Under the pieces are notes generated by a model. It was not told the DNA's origin and made no database searches. It saw only the letters and a list, made by a program, of their open reading frames with translations. A stretch of 64,000 nucleotides of DNA, taken from NCBI GenBank assembly GCA_905250125.1, contig CAJNOL010000701.1, forward strand, positions 46,174 to 110,173, read 5' to 3'. The position numbers and the translations under genes were made by a program. This DNA comes from Rotaria sordida (Eukaryota > Rotifera > Eurotatoria > Philodinida > Philodinidae). Within the stretch, counting starts at the first letter, position 1, and each line of letters opens with the position of its first letter. This document shows positions 13,525-23,400 of this stretch, in pieces.

Positions 13525-15612
13525 ATGACGACTACTCGATCTACTCGACGAAACCATGTTCATGTTCGAGTTGGTCTGCGAAAATCTCTTAAACGACGAT
13601 CTAAGAAAGTGAAAAATAGAATACACAGTAATAAATTTAAACGTATCACTTCATCATTAATTATAAGTGATCTATTAAATCAAAATTCTTCTTTTGCTCA
13701 TGTTTCTTTCGTTCGAAAATCAACAATATCAGGACGGAAAACTGTGAAAAATAAAAGTAAGACAAGACAAAATTTTCCTCGGACTGATGATATTACTGAT
13801 CAACAACAAATATATCAAAGTGAAAGTCAACATGATCATATTCAATCATTAAATCATATACAAAGAAGAAATTCAAAACATAGTTATCAAGTTCTTCATA
13901 ATCCAGAACAACTCAACAGTGTCAAACTCAACGATTATAATGATCAACATTTAAATACATTGGAATCATCTTCTCATCCAGTTTCTGAGATTAATTCAAC
14001 TATAGATAAGATAGTTCTTCAAAATCCTTATATATTATCATCCAATCATATACATGGTTTTATTCCGTCATCATCGTATCAATTAAATAGAAAAGTTTGT
14101 AATTTTCATTTAAATATATTTTCTTTTCAGTTCAATTTCATATATTACTGTTTAGAATGTTGATCTATTGCATAGTACAACAGCAAATTTGTCACCATCA
14201 TTGACTGATATTGCATTTTCGACAATAATAAGATCTAAGAAAAAATCATTAGTACATCCGAATAATGAACAAAGAGATCAGTCATTATCGAATAAGTATT
14301 TCTATGAAACATAATCTAACTATTTCATATATTTATCTCAACAGGAAAAAGAAACGATATTGTTCTCCATCTATTCTTGCACTAGCTTGTATTTTATCAG
14401 CTTTTCTTATTGGAGGTATTATCGCAGCCATTATAATTCCAATTACTATGAATAAAAGTAATTGTCTAATTAACAAGAGAACCTATCCAGATGTCAAATA
14501 ACTTTTCAACCGAGAATGAATACTTATGCGTAATAGAACTATTTAGAATGATTTGGTTTTCCTAGCTTTCACATTCTCAACATATCGAAGATTTATGGGA
14601 TTCTTCAACACGAATCTGTAGTCTCCCTCAGGTCACATGATAAATTGACTTTCGACTTCAAACTCTAACCTCATTAAGAACTTTGTTCGTGCAAAGTTTG
14701 AAGTCGAATAGTCGATTTTTCACGTGACCTAAGGGAGATCAGCAGCTGTTTATCGAAAAATCCAGTAGAATTTCGATATCTCAAGAACGAAGATTCGAAA
14801 AACCAAGTCATTGTAGACTTTTCTATCACTCACGAGTACTCATCAAATGAATATCATATCAATCGAAAAGTTATTTGACACCTGAAGAAGTTCCATTGTA
14901 AGATTTTGATCAAGTTATACGTATGAAAATACTTTTAGATTCATCAACGACAACAATTGCAACTACCGGTACGATTTTCTTTTTTTGATATTTGTATTCT
15001 TAATTGAGTCTTTATTAAAGTTGTTTCATCAACGACAACAACTACAACTACCGGTACGATTTTCTTTTTTATATTTGTATTCTTAATTGTATCTTTATTA
15101 AAGTTTCAACAACTACTAGCTTAGCTCCTGTGTGTAATACAAGTAGTTATACAACATGTTCGACAGTTCTATTTCATAACATAAGTATCTTGGTTCCACC
15201 ATTAGAATGGATACTTGTCTCATGTTGTTATGCGGCACCAACAGTAAATCAATCTACAATTGAAATAGCTGTTCAAGATGATAGTGGTGGACATTGGGGT
15301 TTAGACAATGTAAGTGCAATACAAGGTAATGGAGAACTTATTTCAAATGGTGGTTTTGAAAACAATTTGATAAATTGGACATTGACTGTTTATTCTAATG
15401 CTACATCAACAACAACAGTTGTTTTTTCGTCAGGAAATGAATTTTCAGGTAGTGCATATCTATTTGGATCATCAATGAATGCACCTGCTTATGTCAAACA
15501 AACATTTTCTATTATTCCAGGACAAAGTATTCTTATTAGTTTCTGGTGGAAATATTATCCTTTACTTGGTGGAGGATTTGGAACAAGTGAACTGATTGTA
15601 ACTCTTACATAA
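13525..15612 (+). CDS. Single-pass membrane protein with Thr-rich stalk and GFE..W ectodomain (copy B)
   Basis: Six exons join in phase: 13525-14094, 14156-14295, 14345-14457, 14939-14968, 15021-15053 and 15104-15612, giving 464 aa. Residues 1-240 are polar, with an Arg/Lys-rich start and Gln/His/Ser-rich middle, and presumably cytoplasmic. KKKKRY precedes one transmembrane helix (about 246-270). Exons 4 and 5 are 30 and 33 nt and encode a Ser/Thr stalk; they are tandem copies (period 85 bp). The ectodomain carries HWGLDNVSAI (359-368), ISNGGFENN (375-383) and a Trp at 387, collinear with copy A at 4.6-6.1 kb. Five or more N-x-S/T sites suggest glycosylation. Intron 3 (14458-14938) contains a whole palindromic MITE. 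ATG 13525 is preferred to 13453, whose extra 24 residues are Phe-rich and lie over a splice-acceptor-like tract. Ligand and function unknown. Confidence 0.75.
14488..14884. mobile_element. Foldback MITE inside intron 3 of copy B, 397 bp
   Basis: Ends CAGATGTCAAATAACTTTTC and, reverse-complemented, CAGGTGTCAAATAACTTTTC match at 19 of 20 positions. Pairing continues inward: the ATGATTTGG..TTTTC region near 14550 pairs with that near 14800, and the CTCCCT.AGGTCAC blocks near 14632 and 14730 pair across a loop of about 30 bp. The element is nearly a single hairpin and has no coding capacity. Confidence 0.8.
14941..15106 (+). repeat. Tandem duplication of a stalk exon plus its intron (85-bp unit)
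   Basis: The unit starting at 14941 recurs at 15026 with few changes. It covers the codons for SSTTT, the donor GGTACGATTTTC, a 3' tract TTGTATTCTTAATTG and the acceptor TTATTAAAG. A third, more diverged start at about 15106 is the beginning of the large ectodomain exon. Each unit adds about 10 Ser/Thr residues to the stalk without changing frame. Confidence 0.85.
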
Positions 15613-15806
15613 TATTCTTATTAATTCTCTTTCTTAAATAATCTACAATTGAAATAAATAAATAAACTGTTATATTTTCTTTAATGATATTATTCTTAAC
15701 AAAGAGTCAGATTTGATCAAATTCTAAAATGTATTTTATTATGTATTTTATAAATTTAGTAAATCTTTTCTTCTTCCCTTCCCCGCCTAAAAAAAACCAT
15801 TTCATT

Positions 15807-16412
15807 TTATTTCATGTCTTTTGAACGTCGTTTTAAATTTGTTTCAATATCTTGAATGATTTTTTCTTGAATTTTTTCAAATGATTCTTTTGTTGTATCG
15901 ACCAGTTCCAATTTTATATTTTTATTTTGTTCAAATGCTTCTTTCTTTGCTTTAATATAAGCATTCCAAACATGTCCTTCAAAATAACCTTCTGGATCAG
16001 GTGGATCATAATTTCGTTCGTATCGTCGTTTACGACATTCTTCATATGGTAAATCAAAAAAATAAGCTAAATCATATTGATAATCATCTTTTGATGGCGA
16101 TACTATGTTAAATATAAGAAAACCTTCAATTAATAAAAGATCACATTTCAAACGAATAGATTGAAAATCTCTAATAAATCGATCTATATCAATTGCATTT
16201 AAACAATCCCAATCGTTATGATGATATTTATCCAGATATATATGATGTGGATCATTATTTGGACGAAAATAATCATCAATATGTAATGTTTTCACAACAA
16301 GATTGTATTTATTAGAAGAAAATAGACGCTCAAGATATCGACACATTGTTGTTTTACCACCATTAGTCACACCACCAAGACCAACAACGAAAGCAGTTCG
16401 TGAAGAAGACAT
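15807..16412 (-). CDS. NMRK1: Nicotinamide riboside kinase
   Basis: A single-exon gene of 201 aa. It phosphorylates nicotinamide riboside to NMN in NAD+ salvage, probably in the cytosol. Residues 13-22 (GGVTNGGKTT) form the Walker A loop. LHIDDYFRP (about 43-51) is the substrate-binding segment with the catalytic Asp. LLIEGFLIFN (about 93-102) is the Walker B-like strand. Y-E-E-C-R-K-R-R-Y near 124-132 is the Arg-rich lid, and PDPEGYFEGHVW (about 138-149) is the family signature. Order, spacing and length fit animal NMRK1/NMRK2 (about 200 aa). NMRK1 versus NMRK2 cannot be separated reliably. The ATG at 16412 has no in-frame upstream alternative. It is divergent from the gene at 16726, across a 313-bp spacer. 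Confidence 0.92.
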   Translation of the reverse strand: MSSSRTAFVVGLGGVTNGGKTTMCRYLERLFSSNKYNLVVKTLHIDDYFRPNNDPHHIYLDKYHHNDWDCLNAIDIDRFIRDFQSIRLKCDLLLIEGFLIFNIVSPSKDDYQYDLAYFFDLPYEECRKRRYERNYDPPDPEGYFEGHVWNAYIKAKKEAFEQNKNIKLELVDTTKESFEKIQEKIIQDIETNLKRRSKDMK

Positions 16413-16725
16413 GCAATTATACTACAATGAATAAAATATATATATATATATATATATATAGTTTTATTTTTACTTATTATATAAATAAAAGATTAGAAAA
16501 ATGAATTACATGAGATAATCATTAAATGATCTGATTTTTCTTTCATAAATATTTTTGTAATAAAATATGATATAAATATAAAACAATAAAATTAATGTCA
16601 AGAGTTCTATTATAAAATTATCCTATCCTCGATTATTATTAATCGTAAAAAAAAATAAAAATCATAAAAGAGAAAAAGTATTTAAATGATCATCTATCAG
16701 AACAAACAAAAAAAAAACATTTGAA
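16413..16725. promoter_or_regulatory. Divergent intergenic spacer with AT microsatellite
   Basis: 313 bp between the start codons of NMRK (-) and the small membrane protein (+). It must hold both promoters. A run of about 24 bp of TA dinucleotides lies at 16437-16460. No motif could be assigned. Confidence 0.5.
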
Positions 16726-17241
16726 ATGCATCGATTTCATCGTACTGAACTACGTCTTCTCTTAACTTGTTTTTATATCTATCTCAATTGTCATACTATT
16801 CTATATGTTAAACAAGTTATTTTTCATAATTCATTATTATCATCACCTTTTACACATCCTTATACATATATTCATATTCGAACTATTGTTGGTAGTACTG
16901 TTGGATTAGTTTATCGTTGTCTTCTTCTCTATGCACTATGGCGTAAAATGGCTGATCTACTTTTAATTTCAATTATTTTTTTAACAGCTCTCATGTGTCT
17001 TCGAATTATTTTTGATATTTATGGTTATTTATCAGGTTATATTAAACAATCATTATATTATCCTTTTAATTCTTTGGATAAAAAATCTATGACAGAAGAA
17101 ATTATTGATTTAATATTTTCATTAATACAAAATTCATTTGGATTAGTATTAAGTATTTATATGTTTAAAGATATAATTAATAAAAGTCGAACAAGAAGAA
17201 TAATCAAAGAATTAAATTATCCATCAGTTCAATCGGAATAA
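16726..17241 (+). CDS. Small multi-pass membrane protein, function unknown
   Basis: A single-exon frame of 171 aa with native codon use. Hydrophobic segments are visible at about residues 9-28, 54-72, 77-97 and 128-148, predicting three to four membrane spans. The tail is basic (KSRTRRIIKELNY). The segment RIIFDIYGYLSGYIKQSLYYPF between spans is polar and aromatic. I do not recognise the family. It converges with SMIM12, only 96 bp separating the stop codons, and is divergent from NMRK. The coding character is good (no long homopolymer, conserved-looking periodicity), but no function can be given. Confidence 0.65.
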   Translation: MHRFHRTELRLLLTCFYIYLNCHTILYVKQVIFHNSLLSSPFTHPYTYIHIRTIVGSTVGLVYRCLLLYALWRKMADLLLISIIFLTALMCLRIIFDIYGYLSGYIKQSLYYPFNSLDKKSMTEEIIDLIFSLIQNSFGLVLSIYMFKDIINKSRTRRIIKELNYPSVQSE

Positions 17242-17337
17242 GATTAAATCAAAGAAGACAAATAGATCATACTATTATTGTGGTTTTTTTGTTAGATTTT
17301 TATATTAATATATAAAATTACTAAATATCAATAAAAT

Positions 17338-17670
17338 CTAACGAAATTTTTTTAAATCATCAGGATTATTTCTTTCAAAAATAGTTTTTGGTACAACAGT
17401 ATCCATTTTATAAGGAGAAGCTGTTATTTGTTGTTGATTTTGTCGTTCTACTCGTTCATCTATAATTGTTTTTTCATGAGGAACTGGTGTATATGGTGTA
17501 CCACGAATACGTCGTTCAATTACATATCCAAGACTACCAAGAACTATAAGAAAAAATAAATAAATAATAATAAAATACAAAATAATAATAAACAAAATAC
17601 TTATGGCAACTGGCAAAGTAATGATAGTTGCATAACGACCAACAATGGGAATTATTATATTCCAAACCAT
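17338..17670 (-). CDS. SMIM12: Small integral membrane protein 12
   Basis: Two exons, complement of 17601-17670 and 17338-17543, give 91 aa, close to the 92 aa of human SMIM12. The unspliced frame reads through the 57-nt intron (17544-17600) and would add 19 hydrophobic residues. Removing it restores the family sequence: RYATIITLPVAIILGSLGYV, then IERRIRGTPY, corresponding to the vertebrate pattern YAPYVTFPVAFVVGAVGY..E.FIRG. Conserved later parts are EKTI.ERVER and VPKTIFERNNP near the C-terminus. One transmembrane helix with a short N-terminus. The molecular role of SMIM12 is not established. The intron is a multiple of three with no stop, so retention would give a longer protein. Confidence 0.88.
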   Translation of the reverse strand: MVWNIIIPIVGRYATIITLPVAISILFIIILYFIIIYLFFLIVLGSLGYVIERRIRGTPYTPVPHEKTIIDERVERQNQQQITASPYKMDTVVPKTIFERNNPDDLKKFR

Positions 17671-18154
17671 ATTTCATCTAGAAATAAAATATATGATTCA
17701 AATCAAATTCAATCTTGTATTTTTTGCATTCTTTTTTTTTTGTAAAATTAAATTTTGAGTTCTATTCATTTGTTATAAGTTGAATTTTTATGATTAAATT
17801 CAACTTATTTTTATATTTTAAACTAATTTTTCAATAATTTATTTTAATTATTATATAAACTGTGTTTTCATTTCAATTGATAATATGTTATAATTAACTA
17901 ATCATAACAATGTTAAACCGTTTACTTGTTGAATTTTGTGGTTATTTGCTTGTTTGTATGAATATTTTCAAAGTATCTATGAAAAATTATCTGATCATAG
18001 CACAATACTTATTATATAAAAACACAAACATCAATATAATTCATGTTCTTGACTCAATGTAATATCTTGTAATGGTTAAGTAAACTATCATACCGAAAAT
18101 AGAAGAATACAAAGAATAACATTTGTGAAGTTGACAACACTTTCTAATCAAATG
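17671..18154. other. Intergenic spacer
   Basis: AT-rich. It contains the SMIM12 upstream region and the flank of the palindromic element at 18155. No gene was seen. Confidence 0.5.
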
Positions 18155-18846
18155 TACAGTGAGTCCCAAAATGATTCAACAAGGTGTAATTTGGATTTTT
18201 TTTTCGTAGCCTTAAGTGCTAGAAAGAATCCAAATAGTGATTTGAATAGAGAATATTGTTGCCAATAAGAATTCGAGAAAATGATAACCGTCATGAATTT
18301 TCTCAAAATAGGGTTTCTGTAAAACCAACACCATGGTTTTTTAACAGTCAAAAACTGTAAAGAGAAAGCCTATTATAACAGTCTAGAACTATAGAGCAGC
18401 CAATTCTCTACAAAGTGAGACGTCTCCGAGCTTTGTACAACTTTTCCTTCAAAGGTTAGAAGCGTCACAAAAATTAAAAAAAAATGAAATTTATGAGAAA
18501 ATCGACTAAAAAAACGCATTTTTTAAAATTTTTGTGACGCTTCTAACTTTTGAAGGGAAGGTCGTAGAAAGCTCGAAGACGTCTCATTTTGTAGAGAATT
18601 GGCTGCTCTATAATTTTAGACTGTTACAACAGACTTTCTCTTACGGCTTCTGAATGTTGAAAAATCATGGGTTCGGTTTTCCAGAAATTCTATTATGAGA
18701 AAATTCATGACGGTTATCATTTTCTTGAATTCTTGTTGGCAACAATAATCTCTATTCAAATCACTATTTGGATTCTTTCTAGCACTTAAGGCTAGGAAAA
18801 CAAAATCCAAATTATGCCTTGTTAAATAATTTTGGGACACACTGTA
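18155..18846. mobile_element. Tc1/mariner-like foldback MITE, 692 bp
   Basis: The left end TACAGTGAGTCCCAAAATGA and the reverse-complemented right end TACAGTGTGTCCCAAAATTA match at 18 of 20 positions, and each end includes the TA target site. The whole element is a near-palindrome: blocks such as TTCTTTCTAGCACTTAAG, TTGGCAACAATA, GATAACCGTCATGAATTTTC and CAATTCTCTACAAA occur in both arms in opposite orientation, meeting at about 18500. The open frames on the minus strand within it (18148-18351, 18616-18840) are mirror images of one another and not genes. Confidence 0.9.
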
Positions 18847-19197
18847 TATCAGTAATCAACAATGTTTGTGAAGATTTTTCATAGAAAATGATTTGTTTTT
18901 TGTTTTTAGTAAATATGAAATTCAAATGAATATATTATTTCTTTTTATCGTCTTAGACATCATTCGAATTTTTTTTATTTTTGAAAAATCGAATAATAAT
19001 AAGACTTACTTTTATGAATTTCAATGTAGGTTTTTTTTGTATTCATGTTAGATATATAAATATCATATAAAATAAAATAAAAAATAATAACAAAGAAAAA
19101 AAATTTCTTTTTTTTGTTATCGATATTAATCTAAAAATACAAACGATTTGTTTATCTGATCATCGTATGACTAGAAAAAACAACAATAAAAATAAAA
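18847..19197. other. Intergenic spacer
   Basis: AT-rich 3' flank of the zinc-finger/SPRY gene with long A and T runs. Nothing else was recognised. Confidence 0.45.
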
Positions 19198-20226
19198 TCA
19201 CTGTAACAAATACATTGAATCCTTATTTTTATAGTTAAAATTAACTGCAAATAACCATGGTAATGGACAATGATTACTATTAATACAAATAAGATGTGTA
19301 TTTAATGTTCTTTCATTTTTGATTTCAATTGTTTTTTGATTACAATCGATAATTATTTTTAAAATATCACCTTGTCGAATATCTCGACCATCATAATTAT
19401 GTGTAGTTGATATTTGTCTATCATATATTATAGATTGTCGACCTATATGCCAACCAAATGATGATCGATTTAAATAATTTCGATCTTCTGTATTTTCTAA
19501 TCTAATACCTTCAGAAATAATACCAACAAATGCCCATGATGATGGATAATTAAATGTATCAATTGAAAGTCGAAGACAATGTACACCAGTCATATATGGA
19601 TATTGACTAGCAAATGAAATACGTCCTAAAATATTTATTTCATTAGGAGGTGATGTTAAAGGACCATCACCAATTATTTCATCTAATGTTTCATCAGATA
19701 ATAATTCATATTGATCAATAATAGGTGACTAAAAAAAAATAAAAGAAAATATAATTGAAATAATCAATACAAAAACTAATTAATTAATTAATACTTGTTT
19801 TTCAATATTAGATGATGTAGTTAATAATTGTGTAAGTGAAACATTGCGTAGTTCATTGATAAGTATTGTTGATGGTGATGTTTGATTTATTGGTGTTGGT
19901 GGTGCAATTAAAGGACGACGAGCTTCATCTGCTTGTTTTCGAATTTTATCAATAGCTTTACGTTCCCATTCAGCTATTTTATCTAAATGAATATGACGAT
20001 TATATCTTTCACTTAATGGTTGTTCTTGTTTTAATTGATGACGATGAATAATACTATGTCGACTACAAAATATTTGATGACATTCTATAAATATATGATC
20101 ATTGATCATATATTAAAAAGAAAATTTCAAAATCAAACCTTGACAAATAAACCAACCATCATTGTTGTTATTATGATTTTGTTCACATTGAATACATTGT
20201 TCTGGTTTATTTGCTATTGAATACAT
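19198..20226 (-). CDS. B-box-like zinc-finger protein with SPRY-like C-terminal domain
   Basis: Three exons, complement of 20139-20226, 19795-20084 and 19198-19728, give 302 aa with matching phases. The N-terminus has Cys/His spacing C-x2-C, then GWFICQECHQIFCSRH (about 23-38) followed by more His. This is a small zinc-binding module resembling a B-box or UBP-type finger, split by the first intron. Residues about 55-90 are charged and helical (RHIHLDKIAEWERKAIDKI), possibly a short coiled coil. Residues about 145-302 show the order GWHIGR, then a D-I-R-Q-G-D-I-L-K-I-I-I-D-C strand and KTIEIKNE, as in SPRY/B30.2 domains. The arrangement suggests a TRIM-like protein lacking a RING. Partner unknown. 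Its stop codon side lies beyond a MITE, and it follows the RBR gene on the same strand by about 270 bp. Confidence 0.65.
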
Positions 20227-20499
20227 TTCTTATCTAAAATAAGATGAAAAAAAGTTTTCATCTTTAAATCATGATTAATAAATAAAAAACATCTTTTAGC
20301 TTTGTATATAACTAATTTTGTTGGAAATTTTAAAATAAAGCTTTTTTAAAAAAAGAGTATAGCTAAAAACAAAATAAGTTAAACAGACTAAAAAAATTTT
20401 TTTCTCAAAAAAAAAAAATACATATATATATATCACAAAACTTTCATCTTGAATAAGGAAAGAAATAAATCAATAAAAATTTATATATATATTCATTGA

Positions 20500-23400
20500 T
20501 CAATCCCAACCACCTCGTACATAATTCGGATCATATTTAATTCCATTTCGTTCTAATAAAGCTTTAAATTTTTTTGGATTACGTGCTTCTAATTCTTGTT
20601 GATATCGAAGTTCACCTACACAAAAAAAAAACAAATTAAATTAATGATCTCTCTCCCTCTCTTTTTTTGTTTTTACCGGGTTCCCAAAGTGTTCCATTCA
20701 CTCGAGCACGTTGTTTTAAATCTTTACCATTATGTCCTTGTTCTCTAGTTCTCCAATTCCACCATATTCCACATTTAGCACATTCAATTATATTACATAC
20801 ACCTTTTTCTTTTAAAGTTAAATGACGACATGTTGGACATTCACGTAGTTGTCCTGATTTAATCATTTTTTTAAAAGCTATTTAATAGAAATATTGTTCA
20901 ATATTATAATATAAAAATAAAAACTAAATACATACCAAGATCAAGATCACCATCAGTACCTTTTTCAATGATTTGTTTTTCATTACATATAGGACATGTA
21001 ACTTGTTGTTTTTTTGGTGGACCCATTTGAAGAAAACCACCTTTTTCACATTTAACACATGTTATAAAATTTTCATTACGACATAATTTTTTTAACATAT
21101 ATGTTGTAAGAAATAATAATAGTTCAGAATATGTTAAATTACCATCGTCAATTATATTTTCTACATGACATGGAACAGAACATGATTCAGCTGGACATGG
21201 AATCCATGGAAGAATATCTCCATCACGAATACGTACAGATAAATATCGATTAAAATCATCAGTACAAACTACACAATGACCGCAAGCCTATAAATTTAGA
21301 GAAAAGAAAAATCTTTTTTCTTGCTATAGAAAATAATATATATTTAATAAAATTTTTCGAAAATGTATAACAACAAAAACATATCGATCTATTTATTATC
21401 TCGCAACATTTTAGAATTGACTTAGCATGAAATAAATATATCGGAGATCACAGATAGGATTATTCATTGAATATAAGTTTTATACTGTAGTATAGATTAT
21501 CATACGAGTGAAACAAAACAAAATGCTATTTATATAAACAGTAAATTTATTTAGTACTGACATTTTATGTATTAGAAAATTTATTATAAAAATAAATTCT
21601 CTGTTTTATTTAGAACATAATACGTGATAGAAACCCACTTTGAAGGTTTCCTCCTCTAATTTAATACATATTTATATAAATTAATAATTCGATTCCGACC
21701 AATTCTAAGAATTGGAATCGATCCATCCCTAGTACTGACCGTTCAAGTACAAGCATGAGTATGTATTCGTACGTGCCCCGCTCTGATAATGATTATTATT
21801 AGTTTTTATTGTATTAGATATTGATGTTTTGCTTAAAAGGATGACGTATTTTTTTTTGCTATCTCATGAATCCTTGTTAAATAAAATATTGTTTTTTTTT
21901 TCAACACCATATTAAATTATTCGATGAATGTTTGATCTATTTCGAATGAAATCGAAAAATTCTACATTTTGAAGTAGAAAATATTTTGTATTCATTAAAA
22001 TAAGCTTGAATATTAGAAAATAAATATTGAAGATATTTAATTTTTCTTTAACTTATTCAACAACTGTTTTATTAAGTGTGGGCGCCTTTCCGAAAATCGG
22101 ATTGGCCATCTCGAAGTTTGTGATTATTTCACCATGTGCTCTGTGTCTATGCTTCCAAAAATAGGTTTTCGCTCTCTGGGAGTTTTAAATCGCCCGTTCA
22201 GAAGTGAAAATCTGAATAAAATGCTGTTATTCAATACATATGTCACAGGCAAAATTGCTTTTTATGGTGCTTCTATCAAATTCAATTTGGACTAGGCAGA
22301 ATTCGTTCTCTGTTCACATGATTATTTCATATCATCTAACTATCAATTTCTTTCATTTTTATAAACAAAATTCATTGAGTATTAAATAGGTTTTGATATT
22401 TTCTTTTGCAATATCAATGATGACATTACAACGAGCGACTTATTCTCATTCTATTATTAATGATTTTGCACATGAAAAATTTTATGAAGTTGCTAAAAAA
22501 CATATTGATGCACTAAATCCTAAATTTCGTAATGAAGCTATTATCGCCCGTGTTCAAAGCAAAAAAATATAATCAGTGTACTTCAGAACAATCTATCTAC
22601 TGAAAAGATTTCCGATTGTTTTTCTCGATGATCTAAACAAACGTTCACGCTTTGTCTTATTGCCGGTCATCAACTTTTATGTGATTTTAAAGAAGTTAAG
22701 CCTGTTCTTTTATACGAGGACATGTACGATGTTTATCAGACAATCCACAGAATGTCATAGAAAATCTTCTCTCTTTTAGACAGTCACTTCATCTCAACCC
22801 ATTTTCATCACTTGCTAGAGAAACATTCGATCCTTTTAGACAATCACTCCACGTCATTCTATTTTCATCAAAACAGGCCATTCAGATACTGTAGATAAAA
22901 AATTACTCATAAATAAAATTCAACCAATCATCAATGTCCCAATGTCTCCATCATCGAAAAAAAATCAATACAAATTCATTGTGGAAAAAACATATTTACT
23001 CATAACTACAATTTAACCAATCATCAATGTTCCCATATCTTCATCATCGAAAAATAAAATGCAAATTCTTTGTGAAAATAATAGGTTTACTCATATATAA
23101 AATTTCACCAATCATCAATGTCCCCATGTTCCCATCATCAAAAGAATTACTAATTTATTATGACATGAAAAAATACTGAGCGTCTTATATCTTTGCCATT
23201 CAATAAACTAAGAAAAAGTTTAAATTTTGAATAAACAAATGAATTTATATCTTTTTTTTACAAAATCAAAAATAGCAATATCAATCTCAACTAGATTCCA
23301 AACTTACCTCCCACATCTATATTCAAACAAACTCAAAATGATATTTTGATTTGATACTGAAGTAATTACAAAAGATGATAAAGAATGCCGAAGCCTCTGT

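Noticed and set aside
18148-18840. Two minus-strand open frames with shared peptide segments
   Set aside because: They are the two arms of the palindromic MITE read on the same strand.
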